11,218 bases of DNA from Lentisphaerota bacterium (GTDB taxonomy: Bacteria > Verrucomicrobiota > Lentisphaeria > Oligosphaerales > Oligosphaeraceae), in the NCBI GenBank assembly GCA_012800625.1, contig JAAZIY010000164.1, positions 1 through 11,218 of the forward strand. Direction: 5' to 3'. The translations under genes and the position numbers were made by a program. Positions 1 through 5,840 of the stretch are shown here, piece by piece. The notes under the pieces were generated by a model. It saw nothing but the letters and a program-made list of their open reading frames with translations. It was not told the DNA's origin and did not search any database. Position 1 is the stretch's first letter. Each line of letters starts with the position of its first letter.

Positions 1-202
1 CTGCGCCGGAGCTTACCAGGATGACTTCCAGCCCGCTCTGTCTCAGCCCATGCAGCGCCTTTACCAGCTCGGCGATACGCTCCGCGGCTCCGGCCTTTTT
101 ATTACCGCGCAGCAGCTGTGTACCCACCTTCACCACCACGCGTTTCACGCCGGGCAGCACCTTGCCGCGCTCACCCTCATCCTGAAAAGAATAAACACCC
201 AT
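1..202 (-). CDS. proB: Glutamate 5-kinase ProB, N-terminal part (cut by window edge)
   Basis: Glutamate 5-kinase phosphorylates L-glutamate to gamma-glutamyl phosphate, the first step of proline synthesis in the cytoplasm. Only the first 67 codons are in the window. They encode the start of the amino-acid kinase fold: VVVKVGTQLL at residues 22-31 (the nucleotide-binding K-x-G-T segment) and VILVSSGA at residues 60-67 (the glycine-rich loop following the first helix). Both match ProB at the expected positions. A short extension of about 18 residues precedes the first strand. The ATG at 202 is supported by AAGGG seven bases upstream. Its partner enzyme ProA is encoded about 8.8 kb upstream in the same orientation, with a membrane complex between them. 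The remainder, including any PUA domain, lies outside the window. Identification rests on these motifs and on the ProA gene nearby. Confidence 0.9.
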   Translation of the reverse strand, partial: MGVYSFQDEGERGKVLPGVKRVVVKVGTQLLRGNKKAGAAERIAELVKALHGLRQSGLEVILVSSGA

Positions 203-209
203 ATACTGT

Positions 210-214
210 CCCTT
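210..214 (-). promoter_or_regulatory. Ribosome binding site of proB inside a decamer repeat
   Basis: On the coding strand AAGGG ends seven bases before the proB ATG. The AAG is the last part of a repeat unit (ACACTAAG), so the repeat array supplies the Shine-Dalgarno sequence for this gene. Nothing else in the leader competes at correct spacing. Confidence 0.6.
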
Positions 215-246
215 AGTGTACCTTAGTGTCCTCCCCCTTCGTGTGC
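212..246 (-). repeat. Decamer repeat array, 3 units, upstream of proB
   Basis: Three 10-bp units (212-221, 222-231, 237-246) read CTTAGTGTNN or CTTCGTGTNN on the plus strand, that is NNACACKAAG on the coding strand. A 5-bp TCCCC spacer (232-236) lies between the second and third. The array forms the end of the proB leader. Confidence 0.85.
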
Positions 247-314
247 CTCATCCCCCCCCGAAACTAGCACCTTAATCGGCTCCTTCCATACAACAAAACC
301 AAAAACAGGCAACC

Positions 315-347
315 GGCTTATGCGGCGCCGCAGGCGCCGCATAAGCC
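315..347. repeat. Perfect 15-bp inverted repeat (hairpin)
   Basis: Arms 315-329 and 333-347 are exactly complementary around the three-base centre GCA. The arms begin GGCTTATGCGG. No T-run follows on either strand, so it does not look like an intrinsic terminator. It sits between two decamer arrays in the 215-bp gap before proB. The remaining 70 bases of the gap (about 247-314) hold a C-run and no gene that I can support. Confidence 0.8.
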
Positions 348-451
348 TTCGTGTGGCTTCGTGTGCCTTCGTGCGCCTTCGTGTCCTCCCCCTTAGTGTG
401 GCTTCGTGTCCTCCCCCTTAGTGTGGCTTAGTGTCCTCCCCCTTCGTGTCC
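347..451 (-). repeat. Decamer repeat array, 9 units with GGGGA inserts
   Basis: This is the longest array in the window. Units lie at 347-356, 357-366, 367-376, 377-386, 392-401, 402-411, 417-426, 427-436 and 442-451. On the coding strand each is NNACACKAAG (one has GCAC in place of ACAC), with 5-bp GGGGA spacers at 387-391, 412-416 and 437-441. The array overlaps the 3' end of the iron-sulfur subunit gene and provides its last codons and stop. Confidence 0.85.
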
Positions 452-1221
452 AAAACAGGACGAGTCTGTCTGCCCATAAAGCGCAAAAGTGCCTCCAGTA
501 TACTAGCCGGGTGCGGCGGACAGCCCGGCAGATACATATCCGGCTTCAGCGTCTCCTCTATGCCGTCACAGACCGCTTCACTGCCGGCAAAGATGCCCCC
601 CGAGATCGGGCAGGTGCCGCAGGCGATCACGAAGGCCGGCTCCGGCATGCTCAGATAAGTCTTTTTCAAGGCCAGCAGCATATTTTTGCTCAGCGGTCCA
701 GTTACCAGCAGGCAATCCGCATGCCTAGGCGAGGCCACCACTTGTATATGCAGCCTTGCCATGTCCCAGGCCAGAGTATTAAGCACATTAAAGTCCAGCT
801 CACAGGCCCCGCAGCCAGCGGCGGAGAGCTGCCTTATCTTCAGCGAGCGCCCGCAGAGCCGGCGCACCAGGTCCCTAGGCTGCAGCTCGTAGCTATAGCT
901 GCTGTCGCTACGCAAAAGCCGCTCGCGCTCGAAAACCGCCAGATCATGATTAGAGCTGAACCTGATCACGCCGGCTTCGCAGGCAGTCTCGCACTTGCCG
1001 CAAAAGATGCATTTGCCGCAGTCCAGTACTATACCACCTTCCGCGCGCTTCTGAATCGCGCCTACCGGACAAATCTGCTCGCAGGCGCGGCAATCCGCAC
1101 TGCATTTCGCGTTGTCCAGCAGCGGCAGCCCGCGAAAACGCGCCGGCAGCTTTGGCGCCTGATACGGAAACTTGCCGGTGCGATAACCTTGCAACAAACG
1201 AGATTTAATGACGTCTAGCAT
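418..1221 (-). CDS. Fused ferredoxin / NuoB-type iron-sulfur subunit of an Ehr (hydrogenase-4-like) complex (HyfH + HyfI-like)
   Basis: This is the electron-transfer subunit of the membrane complex, 267 residues. Residues about 33-90 form a two-cluster [4Fe-4S] ferredoxin domain, with Cys40, 44, 47 and 51 in the first set and Cys71, 74, 77 and 81 in the second (an extra Cys sits at 68). Residues about 125-250 form a NuoB/HyfI domain with the proximal-cluster cysteines in GCGAC (137 and 140), ACGTC (201, with 204 close by) and LPGCPP (234). In E. coli hydrogenase-4 these are separate proteins, HyfH and HyfI; here they are one compact chain. It probably takes electrons from a soluble donor such as ferredoxin and passes them to the large subunit. 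The last 10 codons (DTKGEDTKPH) and the TAA stop come from the decamer repeats. The ATG at 1221 has only a weak ribosome binding site, because the preceding spacer is occupied by a dispersed element. Confidence 0.85.
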   Translation of the reverse strand: MLDVIKSRLLQGYRTGKFPYQAPKLPARFRGLPLLDNAKCSADCRACEQICPVGAIQKRAEGGIVLDCGKCIFCGKCETACEAGVIRFSSNHDLAVFERERLLRSDSSYSYELQPRDLVRRLCGRSLKIRQLSAAGCGACELDFNVLNTLAWDMARLHIQVVASPRHADCLLVTGPLSKNMLLALKKTYLSMPEPAFVIACGTCPISGGIFAGSEAVCDGIEETLKPDMYLPGCPPHPASILEALLRFMGRQTRPVLDTKGEDTKPH

Positions 1222-1580
1222 AAATTAAACCGTATCCAAAAAGCCTTTGAACCACAAAAAACACAAAAAACCACAAAAAGAAAGGTTGATTAAGCAGGCA
1301 AAGTGCAATTGCAAAATTTCGAACAATCTGTTTTTATCTCAACAAACAGAAAAATCCGATGAAATTGCATTAAAAACGCAAATTTCTTGCTGAATTTTCA
1401 ATTTTTCCTGGAGAATCTGTCACATGGTGCCCCGAAGGGGCAACCTAATACAGCCCAGGGTAAGCGAGGCCGCAGGCCGAGCGACACCCTGGGTAAAAGC
1501 CCCCCCCCAAATCCGGCGCCCTGTAGGGGCGCCACTAACGGCCTTTTGGCGTTATGACCTTTTTAGACACGGTCTAAATT
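1222..1580. repeat. Dispersed intergenic element, copy A, with imperfect terminal inverted repeats (MITE-like)
   Basis: This fills most of the 454-bp gap before the iron-sulfur subunit gene and contains no credible ORF. In plus-strand order it has: an end sequence (1222-1245); three decayed 10-bp repeat units (about 1251-1280, ACCACAAAAA type); an AT-rich half (about 1286-1420); a hairpin-rich half (about 1425-1578); and a second end (1558-1580). The second end, reverse-complemented, matches the first at most positions (shared AACCGT..TC.AAAAAG-type core). From GATTAAGCAGG at 1288 to GGTCTAA near 1577 it aligns along its length with copy B at 3257-3548. No transposase is encoded, so if mobile it would be non-autonomous. 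The inverted ends are clear in this copy only, so mobility is inference. Confidence 0.7.
1425..1578. other. Hairpin cluster of element copy A
   Basis: Four self-complementary segments follow each other. They are GCCCC-GAA-GGGGC (1429-1441); CCCAGGGT at 1454-1461 pairing with ACCCTGGG at 1486-1493 around a GC-rich core that itself contains GGCC-GCA-GGCC; GGCGCCC at 1515-1521 pairing with GGGCGCC at 1527-1533; and TTTAGAC-ACG-GTCTAAA (1562-1578). In mRNA they would fold after the large-subunit gene and before the iron-sulfur gene, where they could slow RNA decay or set the ratio of the two products. That role is inference from position. Confidence 0.65.
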
Positions 1581-1634
1581 AAACCAGGAAAAAGGGAGAG
1601 CAAACCACAGGCTACGCTGAGCAACGCCCTGCGC

Positions 1635-1664
1635 CTTAGTGTAACTTCGTGTGTCTTCGTGTCC
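1635..1664 (-). repeat. Decamer repeat array, 3 units, just after the large-subunit gene
   Basis: Units at 1635-1644, 1645-1654 and 1655-1664 read NNACACKAAG on the coding strand. The array starts with the recurring lead TTTGGACACGAAG, 11 bases past the large-subunit stop codon. The stretch 1581-1634 between this array and element copy A shows no recognisable feature. Confidence 0.8.
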
Positions 1665-1675
1665 AAAGCTAAAAT

Positions 1676-3181
1676 TTAGAGATCATGACCGCAGTAGGAG
1701 AGATTAAAGCTCTTGTTGCAGAGCGGGAAATTCGAGATTTGCTCGCCGCGCAGCGCCATGCTCAGCCCGAACCAGTTATGAAACGAGGGGTCGACGATCT
1801 TGAACTGCTCGAAGCGGCCCTGCTCGTCGGTCATGGCGCACAAGCACAGCTCGCCGCGCCAGGCCTCGCACATGGAGACCGCCAGCTGTTTTGGCCGCAG
1901 AGACAAATCCGGCGCGGCTGCAGCGCCCTCCTGCTCCTCTGCCTCCGGCAGTTCCTTCAAGGTCCGCTCGACCATTTGCAGCGAGCTTTTTATCTCCTCG
2001 TAGCGGATTTGCGCCCTGGCGCAGACGTCGCCGCTTTCGGCTCGAGCCGCCTGGTAGGGGTTTTCCCTGTACCAGCCATAGGGATGATAGCTGCGCAGGT
2101 CTTGTTGCAGCCCGCTGGCTCTGGCCGCCATGCCCACCAGGCCTATGTCCGCTGCGGTCTTACGCTCCAGCGTGCCGGTATTTTCAAAACGGTCCAGCAC
2201 GCCGGAGTTATTAAACAGCAGGTCCAGGGCATTATACAGCTCTTTGCCGCTGATCTGCAGCCAGGGCAGCAGCTTCGCCACGATGGCTGGCGTTGCATCA
2301 TAGCCCATGCCGCCCGGGCGTATCAGGCCGCGCCCAAAGCGGTTGCCGCAAAGCTCGGCGGTCATATTCAGGAACTCGCCGCGCAGCCGTCCGCAATATG
2401 CCATCGTCGGCCTAAAGGCGACGTCGTTGGCCAGCGCGCCCAGGTCGCCGCAGTGATTTGCCAGGCGCTCCAGCTCCCAGGCCAGCAGGCGCAGAGCCTC
2501 AGCCCTGGGGCTAGGCCTCAGCTCCTCCTGCAGGCTTTCCAGCAGCTGGGCATATGCTCCGGCGTAGGCGCAGCTGCTGTCGCCGCAGCAGGTCTCCAGC
2601 AGGTGTACGCTGCGCTTGTCCGGTCCCTGGCGCAGCAGGCGCTCGATGCCCCGATGCTGGTAGCCCAGTGATATCTCCAAGGAGTAAACCTGCTCGCCCA
2701 CACACTGAAAACGAAAATGCCCCGGCTCGATAACCCCGGCATGCACCGGACCCACCGCCACCTCATGCGCCGCCTCGCCGGAAAGCTTGAAATAATCGCA
2801 GACGCCCGCCGACGCCTCGCCCTGCCCCGGCTGATTGAAACGCAGTGGCTTCAGCCAGGGATGCCCCAGCGGCTCGAGCCCGTGTTCCTCGTAAATCTCG
2901 CGCTCGAAGCAGTGAAACTGCGGCGCCTCCGGCGTAAAAGAAGCAAAGCTGTCTTTCACCTCGCAGCTGCTGAGCAGCAAAATCCCCTCGGCGTCCACAG
3001 CCAAAATCAGCAGCAGGCGCTGGGAGCCGCCCTGCGTATAGGCGAAAAATGCGGCCACCCGGGCCTTGCGCCGAGCTATCGCAGCCAGAGCCTGACGGCG
3101 AAACTGGGCAAATGGCAAAAGCGGCAGCTCGAGCAGCGGAGCGGCCCCAGGATTGCGCAAGATTAAAAATTGCTCAGACAT
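1676..3181 (-). CDS. Large subunit of Ehr complex, HyfG/HycE (NuoC-NuoD fusion)-like, lacking NiFe ligands
   Basis: This is a 501-residue peripheral subunit. Residues about 20-120 are NuoC-like (FEREIYEEHGLEPLGHP), and residues about 142-501 are NuoD/hydrogenase-large-subunit-like (GPVHAGVIEPGHFRF, YQHRGIERLL, DPSFHNW, FPLCNKSFNLSYCGHDL). In true group 4 hydrogenases two CxxC pairs bind the NiFe site. Here the first site reads CCGDSSC, so where the second Cys is expected there is Ser. The second site reads NLSYCG in place of DPCxxC, so its Cys positions are Ser and Gly. The protein also ends three residues later, with no tail to be removed on maturation. It therefore belongs with Ehr complexes, not hydrogenases, and its substrate is unknown. 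I chose the ATG at 3181 because GGAG lies eight bases upstream; two TTG codons could extend the frame to 3187 but are too close to that site. It is flanked by the two element copies. Confidence 0.87.
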   Translation of the reverse strand: MSEQFLILRNPGAAPLLELPLLPFAQFRRQALAAIARRKARVAAFFAYTQGGSQRLLLILAVDAEGILLLSSCEVKDSFASFTPEAPQFHCFEREIYEEHGLEPLGHPWLKPLRFNQPGQGEASAGVCDYFKLSGEAAHEVAVGPVHAGVIEPGHFRFQCVGEQVYSLEISLGYQHRGIERLLRQGPDKRSVHLLETCCGDSSCAYAGAYAQLLESLQEELRPSPRAEALRLLAWELERLANHCGDLGALANDVAFRPTMAYCGRLRGEFLNMTAELCGNRFGRGLIRPGGMGYDATPAIVAKLLPWLQISGKELYNALDLLFNNSGVLDRFENTGTLERKTAADIGLVGMAARASGLQQDLRSYHPYGWYRENPYQAARAESGDVCARAQIRYEEIKSSLQMVERTLKELPEAEEQEGAAAAPDLSLRPKQLAVSMCEAWRGELCLCAMTDEQGRFEQFKIVDPSFHNWFGLSMALRGEQISNFPLCNKSFNLSYCGHDL

Positions 3182-3210
3182 CAACAAAGCTCCACAAGAC
3201 AGCTTTTTTT

Positions 3211-3250
3211 GGACACGAAGTCACACCAAGACACACGAAAGAACACTAAG
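3211..3250 (+). repeat. Decamer repeat array, 4 units, opposite orientation
   Basis: Units at 3211-3220, 3221-3230, 3231-3240 and 3241-3250 read NNACACNAAG on the plus strand, opposite to most arrays here. The array begins TTTTTTTGGACACGAAG, the same lead seen at other arrays, and runs directly into element copy B. It matches the position of the decayed units in copy A. Confidence 0.8.
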
Positions 3251-3549
3251 AGGAAGCTGATTAAGCAGGTAAACTGCAATTGCAAGATTTCGCACAAAAC
3301 ACTTTCGTCTGAAAAAAGGAAAATCGATGAAATTGCATGAAAAACGCAAGTTTCCTGTTGAAATTTCAATTTTTTCTTGAGAATCTGTCCATTTGGTGCC
3401 CCGAAGGGGCAACCTAATGAAGCCCAGGGTAGTGCTCGGCTCCGCAGGAGCCGAGCACTACCCTGGGTAAAGGCCCCCCCGAATCCGGCGCCCTGTAGGG
3501 GCGCCACTAACGGCCTTTCGGCGTGATGCCTTTTTGGACGGGGTCTAAG
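3251..3549. repeat. Dispersed intergenic element, copy B
   Basis: This is the second copy of the element seen at 1222-1580, in the same orientation. It occupies the 371-bp gap between the HyfF-like gene and the large-subunit gene. Shared blocks with copy A include GATTAAGCAGG, TGCAATTGCAA, GATGAAATTGCAT, GAGAATCTGTC, GGTGCCCCGAAGGGGCAACC, CCGGCGCCCTGTAGGGGCGC and the end GGTCTAA. The end lies three bases from the stop codon of the HyfF-like gene. Small hairpins are at 3398-3410 and 3487-3505. The other end is the decamer array at 3211-3250, without the inverted end seen in copy A, so this copy may be truncated or its ends may lie elsewhere. Confidence 0.75.
3423..3467. repeat. Perfect 21-bp inverted repeat (long hairpin) inside copy B
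   Basis: Arms 3423-3443 and 3447-3467 are exactly complementary around the three-base centre GCA. The outer eight pairs (CCCAGGGT / ACCCTGGG) are shared with copy A. The inner thirteen pairs differ in sequence from copy A and are fully paired here. No T-run follows on the coding strand. Confidence 0.85.
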
Positions 3550-3552
3550 TTA

Positions 3553-5013
3553 TTAGAAGATTGTGTATGTACGGATCAGCAAAAAGATAAGCGACACCCC
3601 GAATGACAGCGCCAGGAATGCGGCCACGGCGGGCATGGGAAACAGCCTCTCGGCCAGCAGGGCGGCTTTGCGCATGCTCTCCTGCCGCGGGCTAGTGCCC
3701 ATGCACATGCGCATACCGGCATGCAGCATGCCGGCAGCCACCATGAAAAGCAAAAACAGCAGAGCCGCACCCAGCCAGGGACCCAGCTCGAAAACCAAAA
3801 GCAGCTCGCTGACAAACAAGGGCGAGGGCGGACTGCCGCAGAGCATGAGCAGGCACAGCAAAAAAAGAAAGGCGTTCCAGCGCATGCTCTCAAACATACC
3901 CTTAACCGCAGTGACCGAACGCGTGCCATAGGCCAGAAATATATTGCCGGCGAGCAAAAACAAGGCTACCTTCAACAACGAATGCCCGATTATATGCCAG
4001 AGCAAGACACGCTGCATATCCGCATTGCTTAGGCTGCAAGCCAGGATAATGGCCAGAATCCCCATGTGCTCGATGCTCGAATAGCCCAGCAGCCGCTTGT
4101 AGTTCTGCTGCCTAACCACAAAAAAAGCGGCGGTGAGCAAGGAGAGAAAACCCAGAGCCAGCAGCATCTGCCGGCAGCTAGGCAGCAGGGCCGCCGGCAT
4201 AATCTGCGTAAAACGGAATATGCCCAGAAAGGCGCAGTTCAACAAGGCTCCGGAAAGCAGGGCGGAGACCAAGCCCGGCGTGGCGCTGTAGGCATCCGGC
4301 AGCCAGGTGTGAAAAGGCGCCAGGCCCATCTTAGTGCCGTAGCCGGCCAAAATCAGAATAAAGGCCGCCTTGCCCCATTGCAGATTCAACGCCTCGGAAT
4401 GCTCCATAAGAGCAAAAAGATTCAGTCCGCTCTGAGTAGGCTCGGCAATGGCCAGGAAAAAAAGACCCAGCAGCGCCAGCGCTATGCCCAAAGAGCAGAT
4501 AAGCAGGTATTTCCACATCGCCTCCAAAGCCGCCTTCGAGCGCTGAAAACAGAGCAGCGGCGCGCTTACCAGGGTGGTGGCCTCAATCGCCACCCAGAAC
4601 AAACCCAGATTGGCAGAGCTAATGGCCAGGTTCATAGCCGCTAAAAACAGTAAGGTGCAAGATAAAAAAACATGCTCGGGAAAAAGCCGCGGGTCGCGAA
4701 AGCCCGAATCGCGCTCAGCACCGCGCCGGGACATATCATCCAAGGCCTGCAGCCAGCCGCCGGCATAGATGCTAACCCAGACAAATAGCGAGGCGCTGAG
4801 CAGTAAAATCGGCGCGCTGAATTTGTCGAGAAAAAGCCAGGAGCCGAGTTGCGTGAGCGCGAAAAGCGGCTGCGAAAGCAGTGCGCTAACAAAGTTAAGC
4901 AGGGCGCAAAGCACAAAAAGATGGCGCGACTGCTGCGCCGAAATACGCTTGCCCAGAAAAAAGATGATCCCTGCAAAAACCGCCGGTATCAGGATGTTAA
5001 GCAAAAGTGGCAT
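3553..5013 (-). CDS. Antiporter-like membrane subunit, HyfF-like
   Basis: This 486-residue, highly hydrophobic protein belongs to the proton-conducting antiporter family (NuoM/NuoN/HyfF). It is expected to move H+ or Na+ across the inner membrane, driven by the peripheral arm. Charged residues of the channel are visible: Glu144 in WVAIEATTL, Lys168 in WKYLLICS, Lys228 and His235 in GTKMGLAPFHTWLPDAYSATP, Glu315 in LLGYSSIEHMG, Lys348 in HSLLKVALFL, and Glu403 in PPSPLFVSELLL. The YSSIEHMG form is typical of HyfF. It is slightly shorter than E. coli HyfF (526). The start is ATG 5013 with AAGGA eight bases upstream. It follows the HyfE-like gene by 69 bp, the only gap in the window without repeats. 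The stop codon lies three bases from element copy B. Confidence 0.88.
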   Translation of the reverse strand: MPLLLNILIPAVFAGIIFFLGKRISAQQSRHLFVLCALLNFVSALLSQPLFALTQLGSWLFLDKFSAPILLLSASLFVWVSIYAGGWLQALDDMSRRGAERDSGFRDPRLFPEHVFLSCTLLFLAAMNLAISSANLGLFWVAIEATTLVSAPLLCFQRSKAALEAMWKYLLICSLGIALALLGLFFLAIAEPTQSGLNLFALMEHSEALNLQWGKAAFILILAGYGTKMGLAPFHTWLPDAYSATPGLVSALLSGALLNCAFLGIFRFTQIMPAALLPSCRQMLLALGFLSLLTAAFFVVRQQNYKRLLGYSSIEHMGILAIILACSLSNADMQRVLLWHIIGHSLLKVALFLLAGNIFLAYGTRSVTAVKGMFESMRWNAFLFLLCLLMLCGSPPSPLFVSELLLVFELGPWLGAALLFLLFMVAAGMLHAGMRMCMGTSPRQESMRKAALLAERLFPMPAVAAFLALSFGVSLIFLLIRTYTIF

Positions 5014-5082
5014 TGACCCTATCCTTCATAAGCTGCCGCTGTATTCTTACATAAGTGCACAAGCAAAACCCCCCATCGGCAA

Positions 5083-5748
5083 TCACTTTCCGGGCCGTTC
5101 TTTCAGCGCATTAAGCAGGTCTGCGTTGATATGCTGGAACTCCTGCTTGATCTGGAACACTGCGATGCCCATCACAAAGACCATGACAAACACGTCCAGC
5201 AGTATGCCCAGCTCGATTAGCGCGCCGTATTGCAGCATCATGCCGGCGCCGAAAAGCGCAATGCTGTTTTCGAAGCAAAGAAAGCCAATCACCTGCGTGA
5301 GCGCCTTACGCCTGGCCACAATCAGAAAAAGCCCTATCAGTATGCCGCTAAAGGCCACCGGCGCCGCCAGCCTCGAGACCACCTGCTCGGAATATTCCAG
5401 CTGCTGCGCAAACCAGAATGAAAGCGCAATCAGGCTCAGGGCCACCAGTCCGGAGGCCGCATAACCCAGCAGCGGCTCCATCTCGCGGCGCACACCGGCC
5501 TTCAGCATGGCCTTTTGCAGCATATAAGGCAGGACTGCTCCCTTCACCGCAATATTGATCATGGCCAACAGCAATACTTCCCAGTCCAGCGAGCCGCCCT
5601 CCACCTTGGCCACCGCCAGAGGCAGAAAGCCCAACAGAAAACCCTGCACCGCCACCAGCTTGATACAATACATCAAACGGCTGCTATTGGCCAGCAAAAA
5701 ACCACAAAGCAAAAAGCTCAGCAGCAAGATTTCAATCAAACCATTCAT
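5083..5748 (-). CDS. Membrane subunit, HyfE-like
   Basis: This 221-residue integral membrane protein has about seven hydrophobic segments, close to the length of E. coli HyfE (216). HyfE links the antiporter-like subunits to the NuoH-like subunit, and its later half resembles NuoK. Characteristic residues are Glu160 in FLCFENSIALFG, and Glu179 and Asp185 in IELGILLDVFVMVFVMGIAVFQI; these buried acidic residues are expected on the ion path. The ATG at 5748 was chosen because GGGG ends five bases upstream. The overlapping ATGs at 5752 and 5744 are out of frame. The next gene is the HyfF-like one, 69 bp downstream, and the upstream gap carries a four-unit decamer array. Confidence 0.87.
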   Translation of the reverse strand: MNGLIEILLLSFLLCGFLLANSSRLMYCIKLVAVQGFLLGFLPLAVAKVEGGSLDWEVLLLAMINIAVKGAVLPYMLQKAMLKAGVRREMEPLLGYAASGLVALSLIALSFWFAQQLEYSEQVVSRLAAPVAFSGILIGLFLIVARRKALTQVIGFLCFENSIALFGAGMMLQYGALIELGILLDVFVMVFVMGIAVFQIKQEFQHINADLLNALKERPGK

Positions 5749-5773
5749 TCATACCCCAATCAGCCTAAAACCA

Positions 5774-5813
5774 CTTAGTGTCTCTTAGTGTCTCTTCGTG
5801 TGTCTTCGTGTCC
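5774..5813 (-). repeat. Decamer repeat array, 4 units, between HyfC-like and HyfE-like genes
   Basis: Units at 5774-5783, 5784-5793, 5794-5803 and 5804-5813 are perfectly 10-bp periodic. On the coding strand two carry ACACGAAG and two carry ACACTAAG. The array starts TTTGGACACGAAG, 27 bases past the HyfC-like stop, and ends 25 bases before the HyfE-like start. Confidence 0.85.
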
Positions 5814-5840
5814 AAATCCCCGGCATTTTTTCGGGATGCT

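Noticed and set aside
347..451. CRISPR-like array
   Set aside because: The units are 10 bp and nearly contiguous, with no unique spacers of CRISPR length and no cas gene nearby.
406..1218. Long plus-strand open frame of 270 codons
   Set aside because: It lies wholly antisense to the iron-sulfur subunit gene, whose motifs are unmistakable. Similar plus-strand frames opposite the large-subunit gene, proA and the methyltransferase are shadows as well.
1222..1675. Riboswitch or small RNA gene in the 454-bp gap
   Set aside because: The structured part recurs in a second gap as a repeat element, and nothing matches a riboswitch class that I recognise.
1676..3181. Active NiFe hydrogenase large subunit
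   Set aside because: The overall homology is strong, but the CxxC pairs that bind NiFe are incomplete at both ends and no maturation tail is present.
3182..3187. TTG start for the large-subunit gene at 3187
   Set aside because: It leaves too little space from the GGAG site, whereas the ATG at 3181 has eight bases.
3423..3467. Intrinsic terminator after the HyfF-like gene
   Set aside because: The stem is long and perfect but is not followed by a T-run on the coding strand, and further genes of the same complex lie downstream. The same applies to the hairpin at 315-347.
5014..5082. Short leader ORF beginning ATGAAGGATAGG before the HyfF-like gene
   Set aside because: It is out of frame with the gene, and its start is explained by the AAGGA ribosome binding site of the HyfF-like gene.
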